From NCBI GenBank assembly GCA_023383815.1, contig JAHDYG010000002.1, forward strand, positions 245,817 to 309,816: DNA of 64,000 bases, read 5' to 3'. Below are positions 50,197-57,770 of this stretch, in pieces. Both the position numbers and the translations under genes were made by a program. Each line of letters starts with the position of its first letter. Positions within the stretch are counted from its first letter, which is position 1. Below the pieces are notes generated by a model, which was not told the DNA's origin, made no database searches, and saw nothing but the letters and a program-made list of their open reading frames with translations. The stretch is from Rhodocyclaceae bacterium (lineage in GTDB: Bacteria > Pseudomonadota > Gammaproteobacteria > Burkholderiales > Rhodocyclaceae).

Positions 50197-50789
50197 GTCC
50201 TGCCGTGCCGAAACTGCTGGTGACCGTCGCACTGGCAACTGCCGCGGCGTTCGTGCCGGTGCTGGCGAGCGAGGTGATGCCGGCGCGTGGCTCGCTCGAG
50301 CTCGCCTTCTCGCCGGCCGATGATCCCGAGGCGCTCATCGTGCGTGTCATCGACGCTGCGCGGACGACGCTGCATGTGCAGGCCTACGCATTTACCAGCC
50401 GCACCATCGCCAGGGCGATGGTCGATGCGCGAGGCCGTGGTGTGCAGGTCGAGGTCCTGGCCGATGCGCAGATGAACCGGAATGCCAAGGGCAACATGAT
50501 CCCGCTCCTTCTCGACGCGGGCATTCCGGTTGCCTTCGAGACTGGGTATTCCGCGGCCCACAACAAGGTCCTGATCGTCGATCCGGCCGGGCCGGGGTGT
50601 GTCGTCGTGACCGGCTCGTACAACTTCACCTGGTCGGCGCGCAACCGGAATGCCGAAAACGTGCTGGTGTTGCGGGGGCACTGCGACCTGGCGAACGCCT
50701 ATCTCAGGAACTGGCGGCGACACCGGGAGCAGGCGACGCCGGTGACGAAGCTTCCGTTCGCGCTGGGGCAGGATCGCACGGTGCGCTGA
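50193..50789 (+). CDS. Secreted phospholipase D-family nuclease (Nuc-like)
   Basis: The 198-residue protein starts at a TTG overlapping the previous stop, with GGAGG 6 bases upstream; a GTG at 50205 is the alternative. The N terminus LLVTVALATAAAFVPVLASE is a signal peptide. It has one HKD motif, AHNKVLIVD followed by GSYNFTWSARNRNAENVLVL, as in the Nuc endonuclease, which works as a dimer. It should act in the periplasm on nucleic acids or phosphodiesters. It is the last gene of the purN-led run. Confidence 0.9.
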   Translation: MSPAVPKLLVTVALATAAAFVPVLASEVMPARGSLELAFSPADDPEALIVRVIDAARTTLHVQAYAFTSRTIARAMVDARGRGVQVEVLADAQMNRNAKGNMIPLLLDAGIPVAFETGYSAAHNKVLIVDPAGPGCVVVTGSYNFTWSARNRNAENVLVLRGHCDLANAYLRNWRRHREQATPVTKLPFALGQDRTVR

Positions 50790-50828
50790 ACCGGCAGTGC
50801 ATGAAAGCCTGGCCGGAGCGCTTCGGCG

Positions 50829-51275
50829 CTACTCGGGGCGGGTCGCGTCGGCCCAGCAGTTCGGAGTTTCGTAGAGGCGGACCCGCTCGAGCCGGAGGTG
50901 GTTGCCGTACACATCGCGGTACAGCGGGTCGAGAATCCGGAAGGCGGTCTGCGCAAGATTTTCGGCCGTCGGAATCACGTCGAGCACGACGGTCTTGTGC
51001 CCAGGGATCGTCGCTAGAAAGTCGGCCACCAGACGATCCTCCCGATAGACAAGAAAGGCGTGGTCCCAAAGGCTTACGAGGTGCGTCTGGGCGATCGCCT
51101 TGACGTCCGCGAAATCCATCACCATGCCGTTGATCGCCTGTCCGGCCGCTTCGACAACCTGACCCGAAAGCGTGATCTCGATCACGTAGCGGTGACCGTG
51201 CAGGTGCCTGCACTGGCTGCCATGATCCGGAATCCGGTGGCCGGCGTCGAACTCCAGTTTGCGGGTAATGCGCAT
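50829..51275 (-). CDS. queD: 6-carboxy-tetrahydropterin synthase
   Basis: The 148-residue protein has the QueD/PTPS zinc site: EFDAGHRIPDHGSQCRHLHGHRY (three His) with the catalytic Cys, and the C-terminal ETPNCWADATRPE. It forms the pterin precursor of queuosine. It is convergent with the PLD-type gene 39 bases away. The ATG at 51275 begins at the family start MRITRKLEFDAG. Confidence 0.93.
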   Translation of the reverse strand: MRITRKLEFDAGHRIPDHGSQCRHLHGHRYVIEITLSGQVVEAAGQAINGMVMDFADVKAIAQTHLVSLWDHAFLVYREDRLVADFLATIPGHKTVVLDVIPTAENLAQTAFRILDPLYRDVYGNHLRLERVRLYETPNCWADATRPE

Positions 51276-51439
51276 GAGGGGTACGGAAGGACGAACTCCG
51301 GTGTGAAAGAGGAACAGACCGGATTGGGGCAGGGCTATGGGCGCCGGTGCTTCCGAAGGCCGTTGCCGGGCGGACACGCAAGACGCGAGCCGGCGGCGCA
51401 GAGCCCCCGGCCCGGTACTACGTCAGATCGACGGATCGT

Positions 51440-51754
51440 TCAGCGCGACTTGCTTTCCTTGCGCTTGGCCTTGGCGTCCTCGCGGGCCTCCTTCTTGAGA
51501 TTCTTGAACATCTCGGGGTTCGAGGACTTCAGGTAGGTCGCGACTTCGACGTCTTCCTTCTTGACCTTGTTGATATCGATCTGCTCGATATGAACGAGGC
51601 GCAGCAGGGCCTGCACGGGCCGGGGAATGTTGCGGCCGCTCTCGTAGCGCGAACCGCCGCTCTGGGTCACACCGATCTTGGACCAGAACTGGGACTGGTT
51701 GAGGCCGAGCTTGCGGCGGATCTCGCGAACATCGATCTTGTCAGTGGTCTTCAT
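51440..51754 (-). CDS. XRE-family transcriptional regulator
   Basis: This 104-residue protein has an N-terminal helix-turn-helix (REIRRKLGLNQSQFWSKIGVTQSGGSRYESGRNIPRPVQALLRL, residues about 10-53) followed by a charged Lys-rich tail with no recognised domain. It is likely a small DNA-binding regulator. A TATAAT box on the minus strand at 51853-51858 and a perfect inverted repeat just downstream suggest autoregulation. Targets are unknown. Confidence 0.85.
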   Translation of the reverse strand: MKTTDKIDVREIRRKLGLNQSQFWSKIGVTQSGGSRYESGRNIPRPVQALLRLVHIEQIDINKVKKEDVEVATYLKSSNPEMFKNLKKEAREDAKAKRKESKSR

Positions 51755-51824
51755 TTTCGTTTCCTTGGAGGCGCCACATCACGGAGCGGGTCGGCGGTGT
51801 GGCACTGCTGATGGGTCTGGGGAG

Positions 51825-51858
51825 CCTGCAATGGCGATTGCAGGATACCCGGATTATA
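51825..51858 (-). promoter_or_regulatory. -10 box and inverted-repeat operator of the XRE gene
   Basis: On the minus strand TATAAT (51858-51853) is followed 8 bases later by CCTGCAAT-N4-ATTGCAGG (51825-51844), a perfect 8-base inverted repeat covering the expected transcript start. This arrangement is typical of self-repression by a dimeric HTH protein; the binding protein is inferred. Confidence 0.5.
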
Positions 51859-52021
51859 GTTCAGTATTCCTTCCTCATACAACATCAACTTGTCAATAGG
51901 CACAATGGGTTATGCGGTTCGTTGGACCGCAGCGATCGCAAAAATTCCCGCACCGGCACTGCATTTTCGGACCGTTTTCGCTAAACTTCGCGTCTTTCTC
52001 CACTTGCGGCCGGATACTGGA

Positions 52022-53245
52022 ATGGCACTGATAGTTCAAAAGTATGGGGGCACTTCGGTAGGCACGCCGGAGCGTATCAAGAATGTCGCGGAGCGAGTGG
52101 CCCGGTTTCAGGCGCGCGGCGACCAGGTGATCGTGGTCGTTTCGGCGATGAGCGGGGAGACCAACCGCCTGATCGCGCTGTGCAAGGAGGTTGCAGCCGC
52201 TCCCGATCCGCGCGAGCTTGACGTCGTCGTGTCGACCGGGGAGCAGGTCACGATCGGGCTGCTGTGCATGGCCCTGCACGACATCGGGATCAAGGCCAAG
52301 AGCTATACCGGCAGTCAGGTCCGCATCCTGACCGATTCGGCTCACACCAAGGCGCGCATCCTCAACATCGACGAGGCTCCGATCCGCAAGGACCTCGACG
52401 AGGGCAACGTCGTGGTCGTCGCGGGCTTTCAGGGCGTAGACGAGCACGGCAGCATCACCACCCTCGGTCGCGGTGGTTCGGATACCACCGGCGTCGCCCT
52501 CGCGGCGGCGCTGAAGGCCGACGAGTGCCAGATCTACACCGATGTGGATGGCGTCTATACGACCGACCCGCGTGTCGTTCCGGAGGCGCGCAAGCTCGAC
52601 ACCATCACCTTCGAGGAGATGCTGGAACTTGCCAGCCTCGGCTCCAAGGTGCTGCAGATCCGTTCGGTGGAGTTTGCCGGTAAGTACAAGGTCAAGTTGC
52701 GCGTCCTGTCGAGTTTTCAGGAAGAGGGCGCGGGTACGCTCATTACTGTCGAGGAAGATCAGAACATGGAACAGCCCGTCATCTCAGGGATTGCCTTCAA
52801 CCGCGACGAAGCGAAGCTGACGGTGGTCGGTGCACCCGACAAGCCGGGGATCGCATATCAGATTCTCGGACCGATCGCGGATGCGAACATCGACGTCGAC
52901 ATGATCATCCAGAATGTCGGCCACGACGGTGCGACGGATTTCTCTTTCACGGTTGCGCGCGGCGATCTGGGCAAGGCGATGAAGGTGCTCGAGACGCATC
53001 GTGGACAGATCGGCGCGCGGGCCTTCGAGAGCGACAACACGATGGCCAAGGTATCGATCGTCGGCGTCGGCATGCGCTCCCACCCGGGAGTCGCTTCGCT
53101 CATGTTCCGTACGCTCGCCGAAGAGGGAATCAACATCCAGATGATCAGCACCTCCGAGATCAAGATCTCGGTCGCGATCGAGGAAAAGTACCTCGAACTG
53201 GCGGTGCGTGTGCTGCACAAGGCGTTCAAGCTCGACGAGGCCTGA
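52022..53245 (+). CDS. lysC: Aspartate kinase
   Basis: The 407-residue protein has the kinase motif [43 protein letters not shown], and [44 protein letters not shown]. Two ACT domains follow (about residues 265-405), which give feedback control by Lys and Thr. It catalyses the first step of the aspartate amino-acid family. It is followed by a small hairpin terminator and the tRNA-Ser gene. Confidence 0.97.
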   Translation: MALIVQKYGGTSVGTPERIKNVAERVARFQARGDQVIVVVSAMSGETNRLIALCKEVAAAPDPRELDVVVSTGEQVTIGLLCMALHDIGIKAKSYTGSQVRILTDSAHTKARILNIDEAPIRKDLDEGNVVVVAGFQGVDEHGSITTLGRGGSDTTGVALAAALKADECQIYTDVDGVYTTDPRVVPEARKLDTITFEEMLELASLGSKVLQIRSVEFAGKYKVKLRVLSSFQEEGAGTLITVEEDQNMEQPVISGIAFNRDEAKLTVVGAPDKPGIAYQILGPIADANIDVDMIIQNVGHDGATDFSFTVARGDLGKAMKVLETHRGQIGARAFESDNTMAKVSIVGVGMRSHPGVASLMFRTLAEEGINIQMISTSEIKISVAIEEKYLELAVRVLHKAFKLDEA

Positions 53246-53255
53246 TCCAGCGCAG

Positions 53256-53276
53256 AACCCGTATTTCTGCGGGTTT
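53256..53276 (+). terminator. Terminator of lysC
   Basis: AACCCG and CGGGTT pair across an 8-base loop, 11 bases after the lysC stop, followed by a short T stretch. It is a weak but plausible intrinsic terminator. Confidence 0.5.
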
Positions 53277-53324
53277 CCACATTTGACCCGAAGGCGCGGA
53301 CTCGCTATGATCGCGCCTCCGGTT

Positions 53325-53417
53325 GGAGACGTGGCCGAGAGGTCGAAGGCACTCCCCTGCTAAGGGAGCAGACGGGCAAAACCTGTCTCGAGGGTTCGAA
53401 TCCCTCCGTCTCCGCCA
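53325..53417 (+). tRNA. tRNA-Ser(GCU)
   Basis: The 93-base gene folds as a class II tRNA: acceptor GGAGACG with CGTCTCC, anticodon loop CTGCTAA with anticodon GCT at 53359-53361 (reads AGC/AGU), a long variable arm (GACGGGCAAAACCTGTC), a T arm with GGGTTCGAATCCC, and an encoded CCA end. Its 3' end marks the left boundary of the mobile element and is the probable attachment site. Confidence 0.97.
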
Positions 53418-53425
53418 AACCCAAT

Positions 53426-53452
53426 AAAACCGCGGGATTCCGCGGTTTTTTT
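53426..53452 (+). terminator. Intrinsic terminator after tRNA-Ser
   Basis: A 10-base stem (AAAACCGCGG with CCGCGGTTTT), 4-base loop and a run of T directly follow the tRNA. This is a strong rho-independent terminator and belongs to the chromosomal side of the junction. Confidence 0.9.
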
Positions 53453-53483
53453 ATGCTCCTGACACTACCCGGTTGCGGCGTGT

Positions 53484-53513
53484 CTAAGCAGGTTTAAGCA
53501 GGTCAAAGCATAA
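53484..53513. repeat. Three tandem 10-bp direct repeats
   Basis: CTAAGCAGGT, TTAAGCAGGT and CAAAGCATAA follow each other at exactly 10-base spacing, one helical turn, 67 bases past the tRNA. Such arrays beside a tRNA junction often serve as recombinase arm-type or excisionase sites. That role is inferred. Confidence 0.5.
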
Positions 53514-53515
53514 TT

Positions 53516-53567
53516 CCGTGTCCCATTATTGTCCCAAATTGTCCCAAGGGGACAATTTGGGACACGG
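53516..53567. repeat. TGTCCC repeats forming a perfect 15-bp inverted repeat
   Basis: A perfect 15-base stem (GTCCCAAATTGTCCC at 53531-53545 with GGGACAATTTGGGAC at 53549-53563) has a 3-base loop. An outer copy CCGTGTCCC (53516-53524) is complementary to GGGACACGG (53559-53567), so an alternative fold exists. TGTCCC occurs three times in direct order. A regulator or recombinase site is likely. No gene lies between here and 53912. Confidence 0.6.
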
Positions 53568-53849
53568 TGTGCCGTGCTGCAGTGCCCGAGCGCAGCGCTT
53601 GACTGACTGAGGCGTATCTGTGTACGCTGCGGGAAGCTAGTCGACGGTTCCTAACCGTCAGCGCCGCTTGCGGCCGTGCCAGCCTTGGAAGATTTTTTTA
53701 GAGTTCGCGGCGCCAGCCGCGACTAGAAGCGGAAACTCCATTGACCGGGGTGGACGCAGGGTTCGTGACGCCCGCACAGCGGGGGCAGCCGTCGCGTACC
53801 CGTTCCTGTAGAAGCCTCTACCTTAATAAGCACGTGCGTGCGCGCCCAT

Positions 53850-53876
53850 GGCGCAGCACCGGGGCCGTGCTGCGCC
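53850..53876 (+). promoter_or_regulatory. Leader hairpin upstream of the HTH-rep unit
   Basis: GGCGCAGCAC and GTGCTGCGCC form a perfect 10-base stem with a 7-base loop, followed by GTTTC; outer arms GCGCGCC and GGCGCGC extend it. It lies 35 bases before the HTH start and could attenuate expression of the replication genes. The rest of 53568-53911 holds small stems (for example GACGGTT with AACCGTC at 53643-53659) and a T7 run at 53693-53699, and no supported gene. Confidence 0.4.
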
Positions 53877-53911
53877 GTTTCTTGGCGCGCTGCCCGCCGG
53901 GAGACCGGCAA

Positions 53912-54214
53912 ATGTCCACCACTGATTTTTTGATTGATGTTGAGCAGGCAGCTCAACTGTTGTGCATTTCTGTTCACACCCTGAGGTCTGACAGGTCGAG
54001 GAAGAACCTTGGGGTGCCCTATGTTCAACTTTCCGACCGTGTAGTCAGGTACGACCCGGCCGACCTCCAGGCCTGGATCGATGCCCGGAGGCGCCAGCCC
54101 GCGGCTCCTGCGCCGCGCAAGGCGCGGCGCGGCCGGCCGACCAGGGCAGAAGAGGTTCAGGCGGCCGAGCTGGGTATCAGTGTCGTCGAGCTGCGGGCGC
54201 GGGGTGGGCAATGA
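53912..54214 (+). CDS. Small helix-turn-helix (AlpA/MerR-like) protein
   Basis: From ATG 53912, with GGGAG 9 bases upstream, this is 100 residues. It has DFLIDVEQAAQLLCISVHTLRSDRSRKNLGVPYVQLSDRVVRYDPADLQAWIDARR, a winged HTH of the excisionase/AlpA type, and a basic Ala/Arg-rich tail. It overlaps the replication initiator gene by ATGA, so it is likely a replication or copy-number regulator, or an excisionase-like factor. The exact role is unknown. Confidence 0.8.
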   Translation: MSTTDFLIDVEQAAQLLCISVHTLRSDRSRKNLGVPYVQLSDRVVRYDPADLQAWIDARRRQPAAPAPRKARRGRPTRAEEVQAAELGISVVELRARGGQ

Positions 54215-55095
54215 GTGCCCCGGCCACCCTGGCTTCAATTTTTGATGGGATTGAGGTCAGAAGAAAGCGGGCCAAGTGTGAACAGCCAGCCGCGGCGCAG
54301 CCGCGGCTCCCGGCATGGCCGGAGGCCGTCCGGGTAGTGCCGAACCCTATCCTGCGGTCGGCCTTGTTCGGCGCGATCGCCAGGGGGCGGCGTTGCTACA
54401 TCGACGGCGAGCAGCTCGCCGCCCTCGATGGCATCGAGATCCGCTACACCGGGCAGCGCCTCGATCAGGGCGACCGCGACGTGTGGGAAGGCGTGCTGCA
54501 TATGGTGCGCCTCCAGGAGCTGGGCAGCCAGTGCCGGGTCACATCCTATGCCCTGCTGAAGCTCATGGGACTGACCGATACCGGCAAGAACCGGGTGACG
54601 CTGAACAAGCGCATCACGCGGCTTGTGGCCAGCGCCCTGAGGGTCAAGCAGGGCCGATACAGCTACATCGGGAGCCTGATTGCCGGGGCGGCCAAGGATG
54701 AGGAAACGCAGGAGTGGCTCATCGAGCTGGACCCCAAGCTGCGCGCGCTGTTCGCTGCCGACCAGTTCACGCAGATCGAATGGGCGGTGCGACACGAGCT
54801 GAACGGGAAGCCGCTGGCCCAGTGGTTGCACGGCTTCTACGCCAGTCACGCCAAGCCCTTCCCGATGAAGGTGGAAACGCTGCACCGGCTCTGCGGCAGC
54901 GAGTCAGAGCTACGCCGCTACCGGCAGACGCTGGGCGACGCACTGGATGCCGTAGCCGAGGCCAGCGCAGCCCACGGCGAGGGGTTCAGCTACCACATCC
55001 GGGGCGGCCTGGTGTATGTTGAGAAGAAGGCTAGGGGGGCGCAGCGGCGGCACTTGGCCAAGAGGGCGGCCAAACCCCGGACGCCTCGCGCGTGA
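54211..55095 (+). CDS. TrfA-family plasmid replication initiator
   Basis: The 294-residue protein has the TrfA pattern: VRVVPNPILRSALFGAIARGRRCYIDGEQLAALDGIEIRYTGQRLDQGDRDVWEGVLHMVRL in the first half and a second winged-helix region (WLIELDPKLRALFAADQFTQIEWAVRHELNGKPLAQWLHGFYASHAKPFPMKVETLHRLCGS). TrfA proteins bind iterons and open the origin of IncP-type and related plasmids. An iteron array of the matching 22-base period begins 3 bases after its stop. This strongly supports an own replicon within the element. Confidence 0.88.
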   Translation: MSAPATLASIFDGIEVRRKRAKCEQPAAAQPRLPAWPEAVRVVPNPILRSALFGAIARGRRCYIDGEQLAALDGIEIRYTGQRLDQGDRDVWEGVLHMVRLQELGSQCRVTSYALLKLMGLTDTGKNRVTLNKRITRLVASALRVKQGRYSYIGSLIAGAAKDEETQEWLIELDPKLRALFAADQFTQIEWAVRHELNGKPLAQWLHGFYASHAKPFPMKVETLHRLCGSESELRRYRQTLGDALDAVAEASAAHGEGFSYHIRGGLVYVEKKARGAQRRHLAKRAAKPRTPRA

Positions 55096-55097
55096 CG

Positions 55098-55300
55098 TAC
55101 CGTTCCAGCTGCCCCGGCGTACCGTTCCAGCGGGTGCGCTATACCGTTCCAGCGGGTGCGCTATACCGTTCCAGCGGGTGCGCTATACCGTTCCAGCGGG
55201 TGCAATATCCACAGGCTGAACAGGCCGGAAAGACAGCGCTGGTGCGGGTTTCCGGCGTTGTGGATAAGTCTGCTAATCCTTTTTAATCCTTTTCTAATCC
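55098..55300. other. Iteron-type plasmid replication origin (oriV)
   Basis: Five copies of the 11-base core TACCGTTCCAG start at 55098, 55120, 55142, 55164 and 55186, exactly 22 bases apart, the first with a diverged spacer. Next come a near DnaA box ATATCCACA (55205-55213, one mismatch) and a perfect DnaA box on the minus strand (TGTGGATAA, 55259-55267). Three TAATCC repeats with T-rich spacers at 55274, 55284 and 55295 form an AT-rich unwinding region. This is the classical iteron/DnaA/AT-rich origin, right after a TrfA-type gene. Confidence 0.88.
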
Positions 55301-55304
55301 ACGA

Positions 55305-55400
55305 CGAGCGGCCTGCGGCCGGGGCACCCCTGCGGGGTTCCCCCGGCTTCGCCGGCCCCCCCTCCCCCTGAACAGGCCCCCAAAGGGGGCCGGATGGACC
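55305..55400. repeat. GC-rich cluster of short hairpins
   Basis: Several small perfect stems follow each other, for example CGGCC-TGC-GGCCG, ACCCC-TGC-GGGGT, GCCGGC-type arms around TTC, and GCCCCC-AAA-GGGGGC. The stretch 55401-55491 has no gene or clear signal. A similar cluster lies beyond the relaxase gene (63371-63620). The origin is unknown. Confidence 0.5.
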
Positions 55401-55491
55401 CCCGGTCGCATCCCCACTGTCAGGGATGGAGAGGAGCCGTTTTCAAAGCTCGGTAGGCCGTGTTGTTTACCAGAGACAAGATTCAAGAAGG

Positions 55492-55899
55492 TCAGGCGGA
55501 TCTAACCTCGTTGAGCAGGTCGGGGTGACGATCCAGCACCTTGAGCAATTTCACCAAGGCGAGCGGCGGCTTGGTTTTGCCGTTCTCGTAGCGTGAAAAG
55601 GCATTGATACCGCCGCCGAAGATTTCAGCAGCTTCGCGCTGGCCAAGGTCGAGCTTCTTGCGCACATTGACGATAAAGGCGGGGTCAACAATGGCCGCAT
55701 TGACCTCTTTGTTGAACGCCTGCATCTCGCGCATGACCCGCTCGGTTTCGGCCATGTCGGTGATGGACTCATCGCACGCAGGGCAATAATCAGCGGTCAC
55801 GGCGGGAATCACCGTGGTTTCGCCCTTGTAGGTGTAGGACAGGTCGCGGGTGTCGTGGATCAACTCCGCTGCGCCGCAAACAGGGCATTTCATGTTCAT
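55492..55899 (-). CDS. mqsA: MqsA-type antitoxin
   Basis: The 135-residue protein has an N-terminal zinc-binding CPVCG and CPACDE pair, then a C-terminal HTH (LDLGQREAAEIFGGGINAFSRYENGKTKPPLALVKLLKVL) typical of MqsA. It neutralises MqsR and represses the operon by binding DNA. It overlaps mqsR by 4 bases (toxin first), the usual order. Confidence 0.92.
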   Translation of the reverse strand: MNMKCPVCGAAELIHDTRDLSYTYKGETTVIPAVTADYCPACDESITDMAETERVMREMQAFNKEVNAAIVDPAFIVNVRKKLDLGQREAAEIFGGGINAFSRYENGKTKPPLALVKLLKVLDRHPDLLNEVRSA

Positions 55900-56192
55900 A
55901 GCTCCTTGAAGGACACGATCAGTACGTCATCAATGACCGTCAGCTTCAGGTACACGTCGCCCGCTTGCGTACTGGGGCGGTACACGTCCTGCCATACCGT
56001 GTGATCGGCATGGGTGGTCATGCTCTTGTAGAAGTCCGCTGGCGTCAGCGCCATCACCACAGCCAGCATGTCGGACAGTTCCAATCCCAATGCAGTGGCC
56101 CCAAGTCTGGCTGAACGGGTTGCGCGGACTTTGCCTGCTTCTACGAAGGCTTTGACGACGGTCAGCTTGCAGTGCGGGGTCGATTTCTCCAT
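55896..56192 (-). CDS. mqsR: MqsR-type mRNA interferase toxin
   Basis: The 98-residue protein MEKSTPHCKL, VKAFVEAGKVRATRSARLGATALGL, DFYKSMTTHADHTVWQDVYRP and VYLKLTVIDDVLIVSFKEL closely matches MqsR. The known active-site residues (Lys56, Gln68, Tyr81 in E. coli numbering) fall in the KSMTT / WQDVY / VYLK segments, all conserved here. It cleaves mRNA at GCU. Together with mqsA it stabilises the element. Confidence 0.93.
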   Translation of the reverse strand: MEKSTPHCKLTVVKAFVEAGKVRATRSARLGATALGLELSDMLAVVMALTPADFYKSMTTHADHTVWQDVYRPSTQAGDVYLKLTVIDDVLIVSFKEL

Positions 56193-56201
56193 AGGCGCAG
56201 T

Positions 56202-56236
56202 CTAACCTAGTTGGTGTGGGTTGGCAAGTTGGTTAG
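56202..56236. promoter_or_regulatory. Possible MqsA operator upstream of mqsR
   Basis: CTAACC (56202-56207) and GGTTAG (56231-56236) are inverted copies in the region just before the mqsR start. They resemble the TAACCT-type half-sites bound by MqsA, but the spacing is wider than in the known operator. Confidence 0.35.
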
Positions 56237-56288
56237 TGTGGAACAGGCGCGCAGTGGCAGCGACATCGCCTATCTTGGAAAATACTTG

Positions 56289-56321
56289 CATCAGAATAAT
56301 AATCGTATTATTATTCTGATG
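56289..56321. repeat. Perfect 15-bp AT-rich inverted repeat
   Basis: CATCAGAATAATAAT (56289-56303) and ATTATTATTCTGATG (56307-56321) pair with a 3-base loop (CGT). It lies 96 bases from mqsR and 41 bases before the next gene. The AT-rich composition stands out; it may be a regulator operator or recombination site. Confidence 0.6.
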
Positions 56322-56361
56322 TAGCACAGTGATGCAATGACCGATTCCAAGGAGAAATGTT

Positions 56362-56727
56362 ATGAGCAGGGAGTTTTGTGAGGAGTTGTTCGATCGGTTC
56401 GGCGGGCGCGCAGCGCTGACCATTGGTGGTGAGATCGCTGGATTTGACAAGGCCGAAGAGGCTGTGTTTTTGCAGCGGCAAGGCCGCGAAACGCTTTGGA
56501 TGCCCGCAGCCAAGTTCCTCAGTTACCTTTCAACAAATGAAATCGCCGAGCTTGAAAAGCTGCCGGCTTTCTGGAACGGAAACAACGAGTATCAACCTAA
56601 CCTTGCAATTCTCAAGGCGGTCAACGCAGCGTTGCGGCGTTTCCACAAAATTCCCGTCGAATTTGAGGGCGAAATGGTTGTCGAGCGCATAAAGGATGGG
56701 ACGGTCGTGCGGAATTGCGCGGGATGA
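56362..56727 (+). CDS. Hypothetical protein
   Basis: I do not recognise this 121-residue cytoplasmic protein. It starts at ATG with AAGGAG 9 bases upstream and ends overlapping the next gene by ATGA. It shows no signal or membrane segment. The sequence is acidic with a basic C-terminal part (LKAVNAALRRFHKIPVEFEGEMVVERIKDG). Its place before kfrA suggests a plasmid maintenance role, without proof. Confidence 0.7.
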   Translation: MSREFCEELFDRFGGRAALTIGGEIAGFDKAEEAVFLQRQGRETLWMPAAKFLSYLSTNEIAELEKLPAFWNGNNEYQPNLAILKAVNAALRRFHKIPVEFEGEMVVERIKDGTVVRNCAG

Positions 56728-57464
56728 ATGCCGGCATCAACCAGGAGGTCCGCGCGCGCATCATTGCCGCCGCCGATCAGCTCTTCGAGGCCGGCGGTCG
56801 GGGTGATTTTCCAGCGGTCGACGCGGTGCGCCGCGCCGCGCGGACCGATATGAATACGACCAGCCAGGTAATGAGGGAATGGCGCCGGGCGCAGACGGCG
56901 CAGCCGGCCTCCGTCGCGGTTGCCATCCCCGAGCGTGTCCAGCAGGCGCAGCAAGCCGCGCTGGCTGAACTCTGGACCGCCGCTCAAGAGTTGGCGAACG
57001 AGGCGCTTACGGCCGCGCGCCAGGCTTGGGAAGCGGAGCGGGTCGAGGCCGACGCGCTCCGCGCCGAGCTTTCACAGGCGTTCGAGAGCCAGGCCGAAGA
57101 GCTGGCTGCGGCACAGGCCCGGATTGCTGAACTGGAAACCGAAGCACAGCAAACCGGGCAGGCGCTGGCCGGCGTGCGCGCCGAGATGGCCCAGGCGCAG
57201 GAACAGACCCATACCGCCACCGCGCGCGTGGCCGAGATCGAGCGCCGCGCCGATAATCTGCACGCCGAGCTTGATCGTGCGCACACCGCGCTCGCAGAGC
57301 TGGCGACCGCACGCGAGCAGGCGGCCCGGCAGCTCGGCGAGCTCGATGCGTTGCGCTCGCAGAATGCGGCCCTGCTGGCGATGCTCAGGCCTGCCGGTCC
57401 CGTAGAACCTGAAAAGCCTGCCCGCACGCCGCGGGCGAGCAAGAACGACAATCCGGAGGGTTGA
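56724..57464 (+). CDS. KfrA-like DNA-binding coiled-coil protein
   Basis: The 246-residue protein has the KfrA N-terminal DNA-binding segment (MNAGINQEVRARIIAAADQLFEAGGRGDFPAVDAVRRAARTDMNTTSQVMREWRRAQ) followed by a long Ala/Glu/Arg-rich coiled coil to about residue 220. KfrA of IncP and similar plasmids binds its own operator and is thought to aid plasmid partition as a filament. The start at ATG 56724 overlaps the previous stop. Confidence 0.83.
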   Translation: MNAGINQEVRARIIAAADQLFEAGGRGDFPAVDAVRRAARTDMNTTSQVMREWRRAQTAQPASVAVAIPERVQQAQQAALAELWTAAQELANEALTAARQAWEAERVEADALRAELSQAFESQAEELAAAQARIAELETEAQQTGQALAGVRAEMAQAQEQTHTATARVAEIERRADNLHAELDRAHTALAELATAREQAARQLGELDALRSQNAALLAMLRPAGPVEPEKPARTPRASKNDNPEG

Positions 57465-57465
57465 A

Positions 57466-57645
57466 ATGATGGAAGCAGAAAATCACCAACAGCTGGTGAA
57501 CAGAGAAAAAGCACTTGCTTTGATTGATTCGATCCGGGTTGCAGTCTCGATCGCTTGCGACCGCGTCGACCCAAAGGAAACCGATGCGCTCTTGCAATTG
57601 ATCCGCAGCGCGGCAAGGGAGGCTGAAGGCTTGCTGACAAACTGA
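57466..57645 (+). CDS. Small hypothetical protein (59 residues)
   Basis: ATG 57466 is preceded by GGAGGG 5 bases upstream and lies 1 base after the kfrA stop. The product, MMEAENHQQLVNREKALAL and on to EAEGLLTN, is a small acidic helical protein with no recognised domain. A strong terminator follows, so it ends the transcription unit of 56362-57645. Confidence 0.6.
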   Translation: MMEAENHQQLVNREKALALIDSIRVAVSIACDRVDPKETDALLQLIRSAAREAEGLLTN

Positions 57646-57666
57646 GTCGGCTGGGGAGGCACGACC

Positions 57667-57704
57667 CGGCCGGCGCGGCGCAAGCCGCGCCGGCCGCATT
57701 TTTT
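57667..57704 (+). terminator. Intrinsic terminator after the KfrA unit
   Basis: A perfect 13-base stem (CGGCCGGCGCGGC with GCCGCGCCGGCCG), 4-base loop, then a T6 run. This is a strong rho-independent terminator. Confidence 0.88.
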
Positions 57705-57770
57705 GCGAGCCCGGGTAATTCCCACCCAAAACCCCTGTTTTAACAAACACACTGCAGCGTCGCGCTGCGC

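Noticed and set aside
55098..55207. Regular short repeats considered as a CRISPR array
   Set aside because: The 22-base period with near-identical spacers, next to a TrfA-type gene and DnaA boxes, marks iterons; no cas genes and no unique spacers.
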